From positions 62,001 to 126,000 of the forward strand of contig JANAVB010033217.1 in NCBI GenBank assembly GCA_029216955.1: a stretch of DNA of 64,000 nucleotides, written 5' to 3'. Numbering within the stretch: the first letter of the stretch is position 1; every line of letters begins with the position of its first letter. Position numbers and translations under genes: made by a program. The notes below the pieces were generated by a model. The model saw nothing but the letters and a program-made list of their open reading frames with translations, was not told the DNA's origin and did not search any database. This stretch comes from Iris pallida (lineage: Eukaryota; Streptophyta; Magnoliopsida; Asparagales; Iridaceae). Below are positions 34,559-47,995 of the stretch, one piece after another.

Positions 34559-34781
34559 CCTGGAGACACAGATCAAACAAGAAGCAATTACTGAGAATGA
34601 GTCAAAAAATCAAAGGAGGACAATTTAAATTTCTAAGGAAGACAATAAACAGCAAAATAGATATACGAAATCTGATAAGGAATTTTCTAGTGTGATTGAG
34701 TACCTTAAAAAAAATATGCTGATTTCTACTGCAGGCTGCAGCGATATTCTAGTTCGAATACCACTACATTTCCAACCTAGA

Positions 34782-34806
34782 CCTGCATGGGCCACCACTA
34801 AAAACG
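34782..34806 (-). promoter_or_regulatory. Leader block at the PBS position, Tekay-like element
   Basis: Immediately inside the 5' LTR the minus strand reads CGTTTTT then AGTGGTGGCCCATGCAGGTC. The same block follows the 5' LTR in the two other gypsy elements here. It is not TGGTATCAGAGC, the initiator-Met type. A TGG-starting PBS could be TGGTGGCCCATGCAGG, but I cannot name the tRNA. Confidence 0.5.
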
Positions 34807-37315
34807 TGTCACGACCCGTACCCTAGAGTAAGGGCACGAGACATGGGTACGTCCAGCCTACACCGTAGTATCGGCGGTAGAACGCTGTCCTAGGTCACAA
34901 CATCTAACAATTGAAGGTAATAACAGTTATACTCCCCGAATGGGGGTAACATAACAGAAATATAACTCAACCACAGCTAAGGTAGAACAGGTAAGATGGA
35001 ATAATAATGAAAGATAAAATATCCAGAACAGAGAATCACAGAGATGCAATCCAGAATTCTAAGTGTCTAGAATAATACATAACTCAGAATATCTCAAAAT
35101 CTAACACAGTGATCCAAAAATAGCAAGACAATCCTAAACTAATGGAGTGTCGTCTACTGCTAATGGATCCTGCTGCTGGTCCAAGTCCAGGCACTCATCT
35201 AGTGTGGCTCCGTAGTAAGTAGGGCAGAACGCCTCAGCCTCATCCTCTGTAATATTTCAACAGGTCCAGTCAGGACGGGAACGAGCACATATCTCTCAAA
35301 CAGTTCATAACAGGTTAGGAGTATAAATCATACAATAGAGTAAAATACAGGAAGTGCTGAATGGAAGTACAAGTAAGCAGGAGATATTTGTAACTGAAAG
35401 TAATACATGATAGTAGAGACTGTAAGTGGCTACGTGATTTAGAGCACAATATGGTTATGTAAACGGCTTGGGGGCACATGAATACAAATAAGGAGGCACA
35501 TGAATACAGCTACTAGGGATAGTGTTCACATAACCAATTCTACTCACCCCGCCCCAATCAATACACAAGGATTCGTTCAAGTTATGTCATAAGCACATAA
35601 ATACAGCTAAGATACGTGAACTCATGTAATGAGTAGTACATGAGGCACATGATAAGCACATGAAAGCACATGAAGTACATGAAGCACATGAGAACATGTA
35701 AAAACATGAACTAGTACGAGTACAAGGAGTACCTGATGCACATGATAAAGTACATGAACATGAAATACCCGATGCACCCGTAGAGGGATAATATCTCAGG
35801 AAAGGATCCATATAGTACTAATCCGTGAAGATATGTGTCAGCATCAAGTAAAGTAATCTAGAGCAAGAATATAATCCAGACAGGTATAAAAAGATCAGAG
35901 AATGTACTCGCCTGCTAACTGAAAGTCCGAGATGAAAGTACTGTCCGAGGAGTGTTGTCTGGCTCCTATTTAGAACAGTACAAGTCACAACAAGTCCAGA
36001 ATAGAAATGTAATGCATATTCCTCATCCCAAAAACCTAAGTTAATCATGTAACAATTATAACAGAGGTTAGATAACATACCTAGGATCTATTTAATAAAT
36101 AAAAACACAATTTAGAACTATTTAAATCCATTAAAACACAGAACACCACACTGCACACTGAACAGTACAGTGTACCATATGTACAGGCACGAATTCGTGT
36201 CCGACACGATACGAGAGTTCCTGAAACTCTAGGGATCTCATGTCAGTCATGGACACGACTCACACGTCAAGTTTCGAGGGTTGAAACCCTGTATGCACAG
36301 AGAAAACGTGCACGAGTAGCAGGGGAAAATCCTGTCAGTGTGCACGTGCGCACGACCGCGTGTCCATGCGCTCGTGTCGGCTCAACCCAACACGAAAACG
36401 TGCTCAGTATCCAAGAAATGCATAAGCGAGATGAAAATGGATTTTCCTATTCAAATACAATACACAAAATCGATCGAAATGCCCTTTGAGGCATTTCGTC
36501 GAACACTTACCTATACACGTGGATACGTGTCCGATACGGACACGAAATAGGTCCAAATTCTAGGGTTAGCCTATCTTACTGTTAGGTTAGGGTTAGGACA
36601 TCCTAGAAATGAATTTTAACAGAATTTAAATGAAATAGAAAGGATTATACCTATAGGTGAACAATGGGCTAAAATCCCCAAATGGGAAGAGTTTCACAAG
36701 CCACCAAACTCCCTCAAATTGTGTTCTTCCTGAAAATACTCATCAACAATAGCAAGAATACTAATATTAGGTCCTATTGCAGTTTGTTTGGAGGAATTTG
36801 GAGTTAGAATAGAATATTTAAGAATTTACAAAGAAGGAGACTCACCTCTTCCAAATGGCAATGGTTTCCTAAAGAGGCAAGCCCTAATTTCAAGGTGCTA
36901 TTAATAGGGGGGAAACACACTATGGCCGGCCAGAAATTCTAGGGTTAGGGCTTGGTTCAAAGGGTGTGGGCCTATGGGCCATTAAGCCTTTAAGTCATAA
37001 AATGACTTGTGATTTCACAAGCCATTACTTAATCAATCTAGCTCCTAATTTCCCCAAATTAATTCCAATGAGCTAAACCTCACTAACTTAAGTCAACCTA
37101 GGTTTTCATATCCTAATCACTTAGTCATGACCTAGGTTAGCCACTAGGTTAGTCTCCAAGGTCAACATAAGTCAAAGTCACTAAAACACCAAAATCAATT
37201 ATTCTAAAATCACTTAAAAATCATATTAATTATAAATAATAATAATAATTCAAATTAAATTCCAAAATTTTGAAAATGACCAAAATACCCTCAAGCTAGA
37301 AAAGTGGTAGTGACA
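34807..37315 (-). repeat. 5' LTR of the Tekay-like element
   Basis: 2509 bases, ending GTAGTGACA before TSD copy CAAGC at 37316-37320. Compared with the left LTR, the differences in the first 150 bases are largely transitions, for example CCCGCACCC/CCCGTACCC and GAGACGTG/GAGACATG. Confidence 0.93.
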
Positions 37316-37320
37316 CAAGC

Positions 37321-40300
37321 ACAAGCCAAACCAAGCTAAGCTAGCACTCAAACACAATCACATGGCTATACAAGCTAACACAACAAGTTACATATATATA
37401 ATGTATATTATATAGGTATTCAATTTAGGCATTCTATATTAGGCTTACAATATTAGACATTCATGAACTATATATATATATATATATAGGACACAACTTT
37501 TATGTACATACATGCATCCATTATCTCATTTATCAAGCATTACCCTTCATGACATACATGTTCCCATAATCACATTATTATATATCATACATAGGGAAAT
37601 AGGTACATGTGCTTGTGGGTGTCTAGGTGTATATGGACATGTAATCTTGTGTGTATGCAATTGTGTGTGTACTAACATGTGGGTAATGTGACAATGTATG
37701 ATAGCTAAAATTGAAAAAGGAAAACAGTTGCATACATTAGTTGCAATGGGTATGAGTGTGTGTGTGTGTGTTAGGCACTTGTGTGTGGATGTGATAAGAG
37801 GGTAGTCAACAAGTGAGGGGCTGTGTGGGGTGAATTGGGGACTGTCATGGACAGTCAACAAGGGTTGTTATGGGGGTGTAAAGGGCTGGACTGTTTTGTG
37901 GGGCTAATGACAGGTTTTTAGGAGCTAATAGGGACTGTTGTATAGTAGGTTTTGGGACTGAACAAAGGGTCAATATAGGGTGAATCAAAGGCTGTCAATG
38001 GCTGAATTTGAGGTGATTTTAAGGGACTGTTTTGTAGTGATATTAGGACTGGTATGTAGGGTGGTCATGGGGCATACCAAGGCTGTATTTGGACAGCCAC
38101 AAGGGCATGTTTGGACTGTTATGTGGACAGATTTGAGACTGCCATATAGGCTTGTGTGTTAAGATTATGTGTGACTATATGATACATGAGGGTTCAATGT
38201 GTGGTGTGCTATAGGAAATGGGAAAAATCTGTGAACAATGTACATATGTAGCAGTGTCTATAGGAATCAGTCCTAGGTAATGCAACAGTGGCATGGGTAC
38301 ATGGGAGGGTATGCATGTGTGTATGTGTAGCTATATATATAGGGTGTCAAACAATATTTAGAAATCAGTTTTCATATCAAATCTCAGGAATCTCCTTGAT
38401 TGAAAGCTCAGTTCACCAAACCAATACCAATACAATGTGTGAGAATATAACATTCAATAAAATGTTTAAGGAGAGGAATGGAAACCAATTCCAGGTTTCA
38501 GGGTTCACACAAAAAGAAGAAGTAATTCTCATATTTCAGTTTTTCAGGAATAAACATATGTAAATGAACTCATGTTCTCTGTATTCAGTCCTAGGTTCTC
38601 ATGTGTAGGTGTGTGGGCATGTGTGGGTTAATGGTAAAACTTGTGTGACATGATTCCATGTATGTGTGTGTTAATGTGAGGGTGAAGTGAGGAACATTGG
38701 ACTAAATGTGTGTGTGAGATGATTTCAGTTTATGTGTGAGAAACATAATGGATATAGGGTGTGAGGGATACATACATGTGTATACACAATGTGTCTCAGG
38801 AATTCAGTTTCATAAACTCAGGTTTTAGAGTGTAATGCAATTCAGTTTTTAACCAATAAATTCTCAGATTCAACAAGGGAAATCTCATTCTCAGGAAAAA
38901 TTCAATCCAACAACTATTCGAACTCATTTATCAGTTTTCAACTTTATTCCCAATTCCAGTTTTCATATTAACTACATCTCATCATTCACCACATCACCTA
39001 TATAAGTTCAGAAATGTATGCAAATTATCAAGTATCAGTTAATAAAATCCCATTAATTTCAGAAAAATCAAACAGTGCATCAGTGCATTCAAGAATTGAG
39101 AATTTAACAGTTCGATCCCATATCAAAATCAAATTTCTAACACAACTGACATGAACAGCCAATAATGCATTAACACAATATAAATGGGTTAATATTAACA
39201 TCAAAAATCAATTAGAAAGGGAAATGAAAGTTCAAGAATTAAAACTCAGAACAGTGTACCAATTCAATATCAAAACTGAACTCGAACACCATTAAGCCTA
39301 ATACCAGTCGATAACCCATATTGCAATAGTTTAATACACATGTATAGGTGAATTTAACATGAAAATTAAACAGGGAAATAGTTTAAACAGAGAATTAAAC
39401 TCAGGTTTTTCAAAAATTGTATCGCGTATCAGTCCTCCTGGGGAAACCCGAGTTCGAATTGTGAAATATCAATTAAACATAAATTTAAACATGCACAGGT
39501 GTCGAGTGGGTGCACACGTGTCTGGGAGGAGTGTTTGTGTCCAAGAAACTGGACACAAAGTGTCCAAACAGAGGGAACACACACAAAGACACAACTGCTC
39601 TGTACAGCCTCGTGCGGGCGTGTCACCGAGTCGTGCGCATGACACACGACACGTGACACGTCGTGCTCGTGTCTAGGGGTAGAGGGGGACTAGGGGTACG
39701 TGTATATGTGTCTGTATTATGTCCAAGTGAGTCGTGTCAGGAGTTAAAGGGTCGTATCAGACGTGAATTTTTGCGTGTGACAGTGCAGTGTCAAATCGAT
39801 GCGGGCAGGATTTCTCCCCAACCGCTCGATAATATGGGCTAAAATTTTGTCAGTATTGTCAGACACGTGGCCTAGGTGTCCACAAATTTTTGTGTCCACA
39901 CGTGCTGTGTCGTGTCCGCTACAGTGCCCGAGCAGCACGGCACTGTGCGCAGCCTGCTGCGCGCGTGTGCGTGTCCAATTTCGATACGAATAAGACACGA
40001 AATTCATTTCAGTCTTCACAAACATTAACATACACATATAGACCTAGGTATCTATGTAATTAGTTTTTTAAAAATTGAAAATAAAATCCTTTGTGACATT
40101 TTATCAAACACATGCACACATAACATGATACGTGTCCGATACGGACACCAAACGGACACGAATCGACACAAAACCAATACCTACGGCTAGGAAACACCTA
40201 GGGCTTCCTATCCATGCAATGAAAATGAAATTTGGTGGAGGGAATATGGATTTACCTATATGTTCAATTTGCATGAAAAAGCTTCAAAAAGGGGGGTTTC

Positions 40301-41106
40301 TTCTTGATGGCCAAGTGCTCCAAATTAGTCCAAACCTGAGATTTCTCTCCATGGACATGAAATAGAGCTGGATTAGGAACTAATGCAAAAGACTAGAGTG
40401 GAAAAAGAATTAAAATGAATAATCTATGGGTTTGGGAAGAATGGACAAACCTCTTTCTTCAAAACTTGGAGAAATAAATAAAAGAGGCAAGAACAAATGG
40501 AAGAGGCATTAAATAGGGTGTGAAACCCTAGGTTGGCTGCCATGGGTGGGCTTGTTGGGGTTTGGGCTTAAGTCATGGGCCTATGGTTTAATTCACAAGT
40601 CATTAAATCACAAGTCATTGCATTAAACCATAAGTCATGACTTAATTTCACTAAACCTAATCCCCTCATTCTAAAACCAATCTCTAATGACTAAAATGGG
40701 TTAACTCAAGTTAGGCTAGGGTTACCATAGCTAGGGTTAGGTTTAGGCTAGTCTACAAGTCTCAAACTAGTCAAGACTAACATAAGATATAGCAATATTT
40801 AATTAATAATAAATTCACAGAAATTCCCATAAATCATAATAAATTCAAAAAAAAAATCCTAAAATGACTAAAATACCCTCTAGGCTAAAATATACTAATT
40901 AAACATCCTAATCACATGGCTAGGCTCTAGGGAAGACAGTCTCTACGGTTACACAAGCCAAACACCAAAATCATAAGCCATAATTTAAATAGTTTTAAAA
41001 TGATTAAAAATTACTAAAAATTATATTAAAATTTTAAATACCATAATTAAATAAATTAAAATATAAAATTTTAAAATTACCGTTATTTTAGAAACTGGGT
41101 GTTACA
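37321..41106 (-). repeat. Outer gypsy left LTR, right piece
   Basis: Continuation of the 5.3-kb LTR after the nested element; the left piece is 25733-27240. It matches 44806-51496 (minus the solo LTR) in order. Includes a TA run (37470-37488), GT-rich words, a dense GTGTC/GACAC region (39480-40160) and a hairpin word at 40132-40148. Confidence 0.93.
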
Positions 41107-41586
41107 ATCCTACCCACCTTAAAAAAAATTCGTCCTCGAAATTAAAATGGTAGTAGTCCTTCTAGGTCAAACACCCCACAATCAAAGTCTCAAACATACC
41201 GTCAGATAATCATATACGTCTGTCCAAAATCGTGATACTCAGAATCTTCGTCGTGCTAGTGAGCAAGGCTACGATAATCATAGAGTCCTCGACTAAGGCA
41301 CATACCTCTAGAATCATGGTATTTAAAATTTTTGCATTGCCGCATGCTTGGCAGCAAAAATCTTAAATTTCCACACCCGAGAAATATGTCCTAAATCTGA
41401 CTATATGTCCTCACTATGCCAGCTAAACACGACCATCGAAGATTCTAGATCCCATAACTGAGGTGACCTAGCCCATATGATTCATCTCAGAAGAAAATCA
41501 AACATAACACAAGAACTACAGGACAAAATTGATAAATCGACAAGGAACAGAGGGAATCAAAATTTTAAGGCAATTATAAGAGGCAA
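41107..41586 (-). other. 3' interior and PPT of the gag-only gypsy element
   Basis: 480 bases without coding signal between the end of gag and the 3' LTR. The minus-strand end reads TTTCGAGGACGAA, then TTAAGGTGGGTAGGAT, the conserved pre-PPT and polypurine tract of this gypsy group. Confidence 0.7.
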
Positions 41587-43072
41587 TTACGGAAGTGGAA
41601 TCAAAAGAACGGAACCTGCAACTAGATCCCCAACGGCCTGAGCATCCTCGACTGTCCTGGCGAAAGCTCGCCTCTGCTGGCCTCCCCTGGCCTGCTGCTG
41701 ATGCTGCATGTACCTCTGCTGCTGAGTCGGTAAGGGTAATCCCGTCTGCTGGCCTACCGGAGCCCTAACTCCTGCTCCCTGAACTGTCTGTCCTGATGAC
41801 TCGGGACACTCTCTCAGACGATGATCGGATCCTCCGCAAAGCAAACATCTGCCCAGCCTCTTCCGGCATTCGTCCCAATCGTGTCCCGATCTCTTGCAAA
41901 AAGGGCAAATGATAACAAGCTGCTGTCCCGGGGTCTGCTGCTGCCTCTGTGGCTGCTGTGCCTGCTGAAGGGGCACACGGTCCTGAAACAGCCGCTGCTG
42001 AAAGTAGACCCTCGGCTGCTGGTACTGCTGTCGAATCTGTAGGGGTGGCAGCTGCTACGGATACTGTGGTTGAATCTACAAACGGGGCATCTGCTGCTAA
42101 AACTGTAGGTGGGGCCCTCTTGGCCGAGCCCGTACTGCCACTAGCTCCCTGAGTATCTCGCATCCTCTTCTCCTTCAGTCCAATATCGTCCTCCGCTGTC
42201 ATGGCTCCTACCAGAATCTGCTCGAAAGTGGCATCGTGGTCGCTCTTGGTATATGACTTGATCTCTCCGATCAAACCCCTTTTTCGCCTTTCCAGCCTCA
42301 GTAAGATCCTCAATGAATCTGCTCAAACGGCTGAACTCTCCAGCGTACTCCTCAACGGTCTGGTTTCCTTGAACCAAACTCTCGAACTGCGCCTCCAAAG
42401 CACGAAGTGCTGTATCAGGAAAGAATTTCTCCTTGAATAGTTTCTTGAACGCTGCCCAAGTCTGACCGGCTGTACCAACCCTCGGGTCTGTCTGGTACCA
42501 GGTACGGGCCAAGTCCTGCATCTGACTGGCGGCTGCCTCCATCTGTAATCCTGCTGGTATCTGTGCCATCGAAATATCTCCTCAATGTGCTCTATCCAAT
42601 CGTCAGCGTATATAATGCCCTCTGTACCCTTGAAGTCTCGAGGTCCCATCTTCTTGAAGGAATGGATGTCTGGAGTCCTCGGCTGATACGACTGCATCTG
42701 GCCTCCCTGTGGCTGAGCAGCCACCAGCTCTACTGTCGTCTTGACCAACTGGTGAGTATTTTGTATGCTCTGTCGGATATCAGCAGACTGGCTCTTCTGT
42801 ATCTGCTGCTGAGACTCCAAGAATCGCTGGAAAAGGGAAAACATCTGAGCCGCATCTACTGTCCCTGAAGGTAACTGTTGCTGATACATGTCTGGAATGA
42901 CGGAGGAAGACCTCCGGACAGGTGGAGGTGTACTCTCAAAAGCTGCAGACGCTACTATATGAGTAGAAACAGGAAGTGCTGTGGTCCTACCATCCACAAT
43001 CGGGCGAGGGGTGGTAGGCCTCTCACCAGCTTCTGCTGAGCCAGAGCGATGCGATCGTGTCTCAATCACCAT
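41587..43072 (-). pseudogene. Gag of the 5.3-kb-LTR gypsy element, frameshifted
   Basis: Start ATG at 43072 (MVIETRSHRSGSAEAGERPT). Frame 1 gives WIEHIEEIFR and is then lost near 42575. Frame 2 (42569-42300) gives AQIPAGLQMEAAASQMQDLA and EYAGEFSRLSRFIEDL and is lost near an AAAAAGGGG run (42277-42284). Frame 3 gives KSDHDATFEQI and EDDIGLKEKRMRD. A last shift leads to the zinc knuckles CPFCKRSGHDWDEC and CLLCGGSDHRLREC, both intact. The sequence ends at GDLVAGSVLL, just before the protease active site, so all of pol has been lost. Confidence 0.9.
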
Positions 43073-43283
43073 CCTGGAGACAGATCATCAAGGAATCATT
43101 ACTGGGATAGAAACAATAATTCAAGGGAGGACAGTTATTCAAGGAAGCAATCTTCAACAGGAATTTAGATGGCAGGAATTTGTTAAGAGTTTTTCCTAAT
43201 GTGATTGAGTACCTCAAAAATAATCCTAATCCTACTGTAGGTTGTAGTGGTACTCTAGTTTGAATACCACTACACAAACTCGA

Positions 43284-43308
43284 CCTGCATGGGCCACCAC
43301 TAAAAACG
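43284..43308 (-). promoter_or_regulatory. Leader block at the PBS position, gag-only gypsy element
   Basis: The minus strand reads CGTTTTT then AGTGGTGGCCCATGCAGGTC, identical over these 20 bases to the block of the Tekay-like element. As there, it is not the initiator-Met type. Confidence 0.5.
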
Positions 43309-46300
43309 TGTCACGACCCGCACCCACTGTGAGGGTACGAGAACGTAATAGCGTCCATCCTACGCCGCAGTGTCGGCGGTAGAACGCTGTTCTAGGTCAT
43401 GAACTATAACTAACATAATACGAATACTCTCCATAAGGAGGCCAACTCAGAGGAATAACTCAATCACAATCTATAGATAGAATATGGTACGATAAAATAG
43501 ATAAAGAAATCCTCAACTGAGGTACAACAGAAACGAAATAACAAGTCTCATCAACTACCAGTCTCAACATCTCTAAAATATACAACTCTGAAAAATAAGA
43601 CAACAGCTAAACATGAAAAGAAACAGTCTAAGCTATCTATACTATGCAAGGTATCGTCCTCAGCAGCTGCCTGAACCTCCCCAGGGGTCCAGGTCGCGAG
43701 TGTCATCTAGGCAAGCTCCAAAGTAAGGGGTGCAGGGTTCCTCATCATCCTCTGTAAAATTTTCAACAGGTCCAGTCAGGACGGGAGCGAGCACAATACA
43801 TCTCACGCAGATCATAACAGGTTAGAGAATATAAACATGCAAGAGAGTACGATACATGAAACTGAAAGAAAGTACATAATGTAAACAGGAAGAGAACTGT
43901 AATAGAAATATCTACTATAAGTAGAGAGCTACCAGTGACTAGTGATTTAGAGTACAAAGTCGATATGTGAACGGCTGGATTTGCACATGACTATACTAAA
44001 GAGGCGCACATGGCTATACTACTTTGGAATTGTTCACATGACTATTTATACTCCCCCATACCCCAATCAATACACAAGGATCCAAACAAGTTATGTTACG
44101 TACATGGTTTTCACATGAAACCCATAAATGGGTGCACATGAAGTATACATGAGAGCTCATACATGAGTGCACATGAAGTTCACATGGGGGCCCATAAATG
44201 GGTGCACATGAAATTCACATGAAGGCTCATAAATGAGTGCACATGCAATATAGGTTATACATAAGATACATGGGAAACATGACCGATTCATGAGAGCACA
44301 TGAGAGTACACGAGCGAGCATGAACGAGCATGATGCACATGAGAAACATGAATAACATAAGAGCGAGGAATACACGATGTACATGAAACACATGACACAA
44401 TGTATCCGATGCTCCCGAAGGGGATAACATCTCAATGTAGGGATCCATATAGTACCAATCCGTGATAATATCGTGACAGCATCAAATAAGGTAAACTAGA
44501 GCAGGAATATAATTCTAAGCAAGTTATGAAATGATCAGAGAATGTACTCGCCTGGTATCTGAATGTCTGAAGTAAATGTACTGTCCGAGATGAGGTACCT
44601 GACTCCTAGTTAGAGCAACACAAGTCAAGATGTATACAGAGAGTGATATATGGAATGTACAATGCATCTGCATGCTGTCTAGGTCAAACTAGACTAAAGT
44701 CAACCCTTGGTAAACTCTAGTCAACTGTACTAGTCAAACTAGGTCAACCTAACCCAAACAAGTCTAATAAGTCTCACTAGGCCTAACCAAGCCTAGGCTA
44801 GAAACCAAATACAAGCACAAGCCAAACCAAGCTAAGCTAGCACTCACACACAATCACAGGGCTACAAGCTAACACAACAAGTTATATATATATAATGTAT
44901 ATTATATAGGTATTCAATTTAGGCACTCTATATTAGGCTTACAATATTAGACATTCATGAACTATATATATATAGTACACAACTTTTATGTACATACATG
45001 CATCCATTATCTCATTTATCAAGCATTACCCTTCATGACATACATGTTCCCATAATCACAGTATTATATATCATACATAGGGAAATAGGTACATATGCTT
45101 GTGGGTGTCTAGGTGTATATGTACATGTAATCTTGTGTGAGTGCAATTGTGTGTGTTCTAACATGTGGGTAATGTGACAATGTGTGATAGCTAAAATTAA
45201 AATAGGAAAACAGTTGCATACATTAGTTACAATGGGTATGAGTGTGTGTGTGTTAGGCACTTGTGTGTGGATGTGATAAGAGGGTAGTCAACAAGTGAGG
45301 GGCTGTGTGGGGTGAATTGGGGACTGTCATGGACAGTCAACAAGGGTTGTTATGGGGGTGTAAAGGGCTAAACTTCAAGGACTGTTTTATAGGGCTAATG
45401 ACAGGTTTTTAGAAGCTAATAGGGACTGTTGTATGGCAGGTTTTGGGACTAAACAAAGGGTCAATATAGGGTTAATCAAAGGCTGGCAATGGCTGAATTT
45501 GAGGTGATTTTAAGGGACTGTTTTGTAGTGATATTAGGACTGGTATGTAGGGTGGTCATGGGGCATACCAAGGCTGTATTTGTACAGCTACAAGGGCATG
45601 TTTGGACTGTTATGTGGACAGATTTGGGACTGCCATATAGGCTTGTGTGTTAAGATTATGAGTGACTGTGTGATACATGAGGGTTCAATGTGTGGTGTGC
45701 TATAGGAAATGGGAAAAATCTGTGAACAATGTACATGTGTAGCAGTGTCTATAGGAATCAGTCCTATGTAATGCAACAGTGGCATGGGTACATGGGAGGG
45801 TATGCATGTGTGTATGTGTAGCTATACATATAGGGTGTCAAACAATATTTAGAAATCAGTTTTCATATCAAATCTCAGGAATCTCCTTGATTGAAAACTC
45901 AGTTCACCAAACCAATACCAATACAATGTGTGAGAATATAACATTCAATAAAATGTTTAAGGAGAGGAATGGAAACCAATTCCAGGTTTCAGGGTTCACA
46001 CAAAAAAAGAAGTAATTCTCATATTTCAGTTTTTCAGGAATAAACATATGTAAATGAATTCATGTTCTCTGTATTCAGTCCTAGGTTCTCATGTGTAGGT
46101 GTGTGGGCATGTGTGGGTTAATGGTAAAACCTGTGTGACATGATTCCATGTGTGTGTGTTAATGTGAGGGTGAAGTGAGGAACAGTGGACTAAATGTGTG
46201 TGTGTGAGATGATTTCAGTTTATGTGTGAGTGACAGGATGGATATAGGGTGTGAGGGATACATATATGTGTATACACAATGTGTCTCAGGAATTCAGTAT

Positions 46301-47995
46301 CATAAACTCAGGTTTTAGAGTGTAGTGTAATTCAGTTTTTAACTAATAAATTCTCAGATTCAACAAGGGAAATCTCATTCTCAGGAAAAATTCAATCCAA
46401 CAACTATTCGAACTCATTTCTCAGTTTTCAACTTTATTCCCAATTCCAGTTTTCATATTAACTACATCTCATCATTCACCAGATCACCTATACAAGTTCA
46501 GAAATGTATGCACATTATCAAGTATCAGTTAATGAAATCCCATTAATTTCAGAAAAATCAAACAGTGCATCAGTGCATTCAGGAATTGAGAATTTAACAG
46601 TTCGATCCCATATCAAAATCAAATTTCTAACACGAATGACATGAACAGCCAATAGTGCATTAACACAATATAAATGGGTTAATATTAACATCAAAAATCA
46701 GTTAGAAAGGGAAATGAAAGTTCAAGAATTAAAACTCAGAACAGTGTACCAATTCAATATCAAAACTGAACTCGAACACCATTAAGCCTAATACCAGTCG
46801 ATAACCCATATTGCAATAGTTTAATACACATGTATAGGTGAATTTAACATGAAAATTAAACAGGGAAATGGTTTAAACAGAGAATTAAACTCAGGTTTTT
46901 CAAAAACTGTATCGCGTATCAGTCCTCCTGGGGAAACCCGAGTTTGAATTGTGAAATATTAATTAAACATAAATTTAAACGTGCACAAGTGTCGAGTGGG
47001 TGCACACGTGTCTGGGAGGAGTGTTCATGTCCAAGAAACTGGACACGAAGTGTCCAAACAGAGGGAACACACACACAGACACAACTCCTCTGCACATCCT
47101 CGTGCGGGCGTGTCACCGAGTCGTGCGCATGACACACGACACGTGACACGTCGTGTTCATGTCTAGGGGTAGAGGGGGACTAGGGGTACATGTATATGTG
47201 TCTATATTGTGTCCAAGTGAGTCGTGTCAGGAGTTATCGTATCAGACGCGAATTTTTGCGTGTGACAGTGTAGTGTCAAATCGCTGCGGGCAGGATTTCT
47301 CCCCAACCGCTCGATAATATGGGCTAAAATTTTGTCAGTATAGTGTCAGACACATGGCCTAGGTGTCCAAAAAATTTTGTGTCCATACATACTGTGTCGT
47401 GTCCGCTACAGTGCCCGAGCAGTAGGGCACTGTGCGCAGCCTGCTGCGCTTGTGCGTGTCCAATTCCGACACGAACAAGACACGAAATTCATTTTAGTCT
47501 TCACAAACATTAACATACACATATAGACCTAGGTATCTATGTAATTAGTTTTTCAAAAATCGAAAATAAAATCCTTTGTGACATTTCATCAAACACATGC
47601 ACACATAACATGATACGTGTCCGATACGGACACCAAACGAACACGAATCGACACAAACCAATACCTACGGCTAGGAAAAACCTAGGGCTTCCTATCCATG
47701 CAAAGAAAACGAAATTTGGTGGAGGGAATAGGGATTTACCTATATGTTCAATTTGCATGAAAAAGCTTCAAAAAGGGGGGTTTCTTCTTGATGGACAAGT
47801 GCTCCAAATTGGTCCAAACCTGAGATTTCTCTCCATGGACATGAAATAGAGCTGGATTAGGAACTAATGCAAAAGACTAGAGTGGAAAAGGAATTAAAAT
47901 GAATAATCTATGGGTTTGGAAAGAATGGACAAACCTCTTTTTTCAAAACTTGGAGAAATAAATAAAAGAGGCAAGAACAAATGGAAGAGGCATTA

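Larger units (their letters stand above)
27241..37315 (-). mobile_element. Near-complete Tekay-like Ty3/gypsy chromovirus element
   Basis: LTRs 27241-29724 (2484 bases) and 34807-37315 (2509 bases), TGTCACGACC to GTAGTGACA. The target duplication CAAGC is at 27236-27240 and 37316-37320. The insertion splits the left LTR of the outer gypsy element; the outer sequence AAATACAAGC|ACAAGCCAAACC is intact in its right LTR near 44805. The interior encodes gag, PR, RT, RH, IN and a C-terminal chromodomain on the minus strand. A PPT (minus-strand AAGGGGGGTAGATT) lies at 29725-29738. LTR differences at the start are mostly C/T and G/A. Confidence 0.95.
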
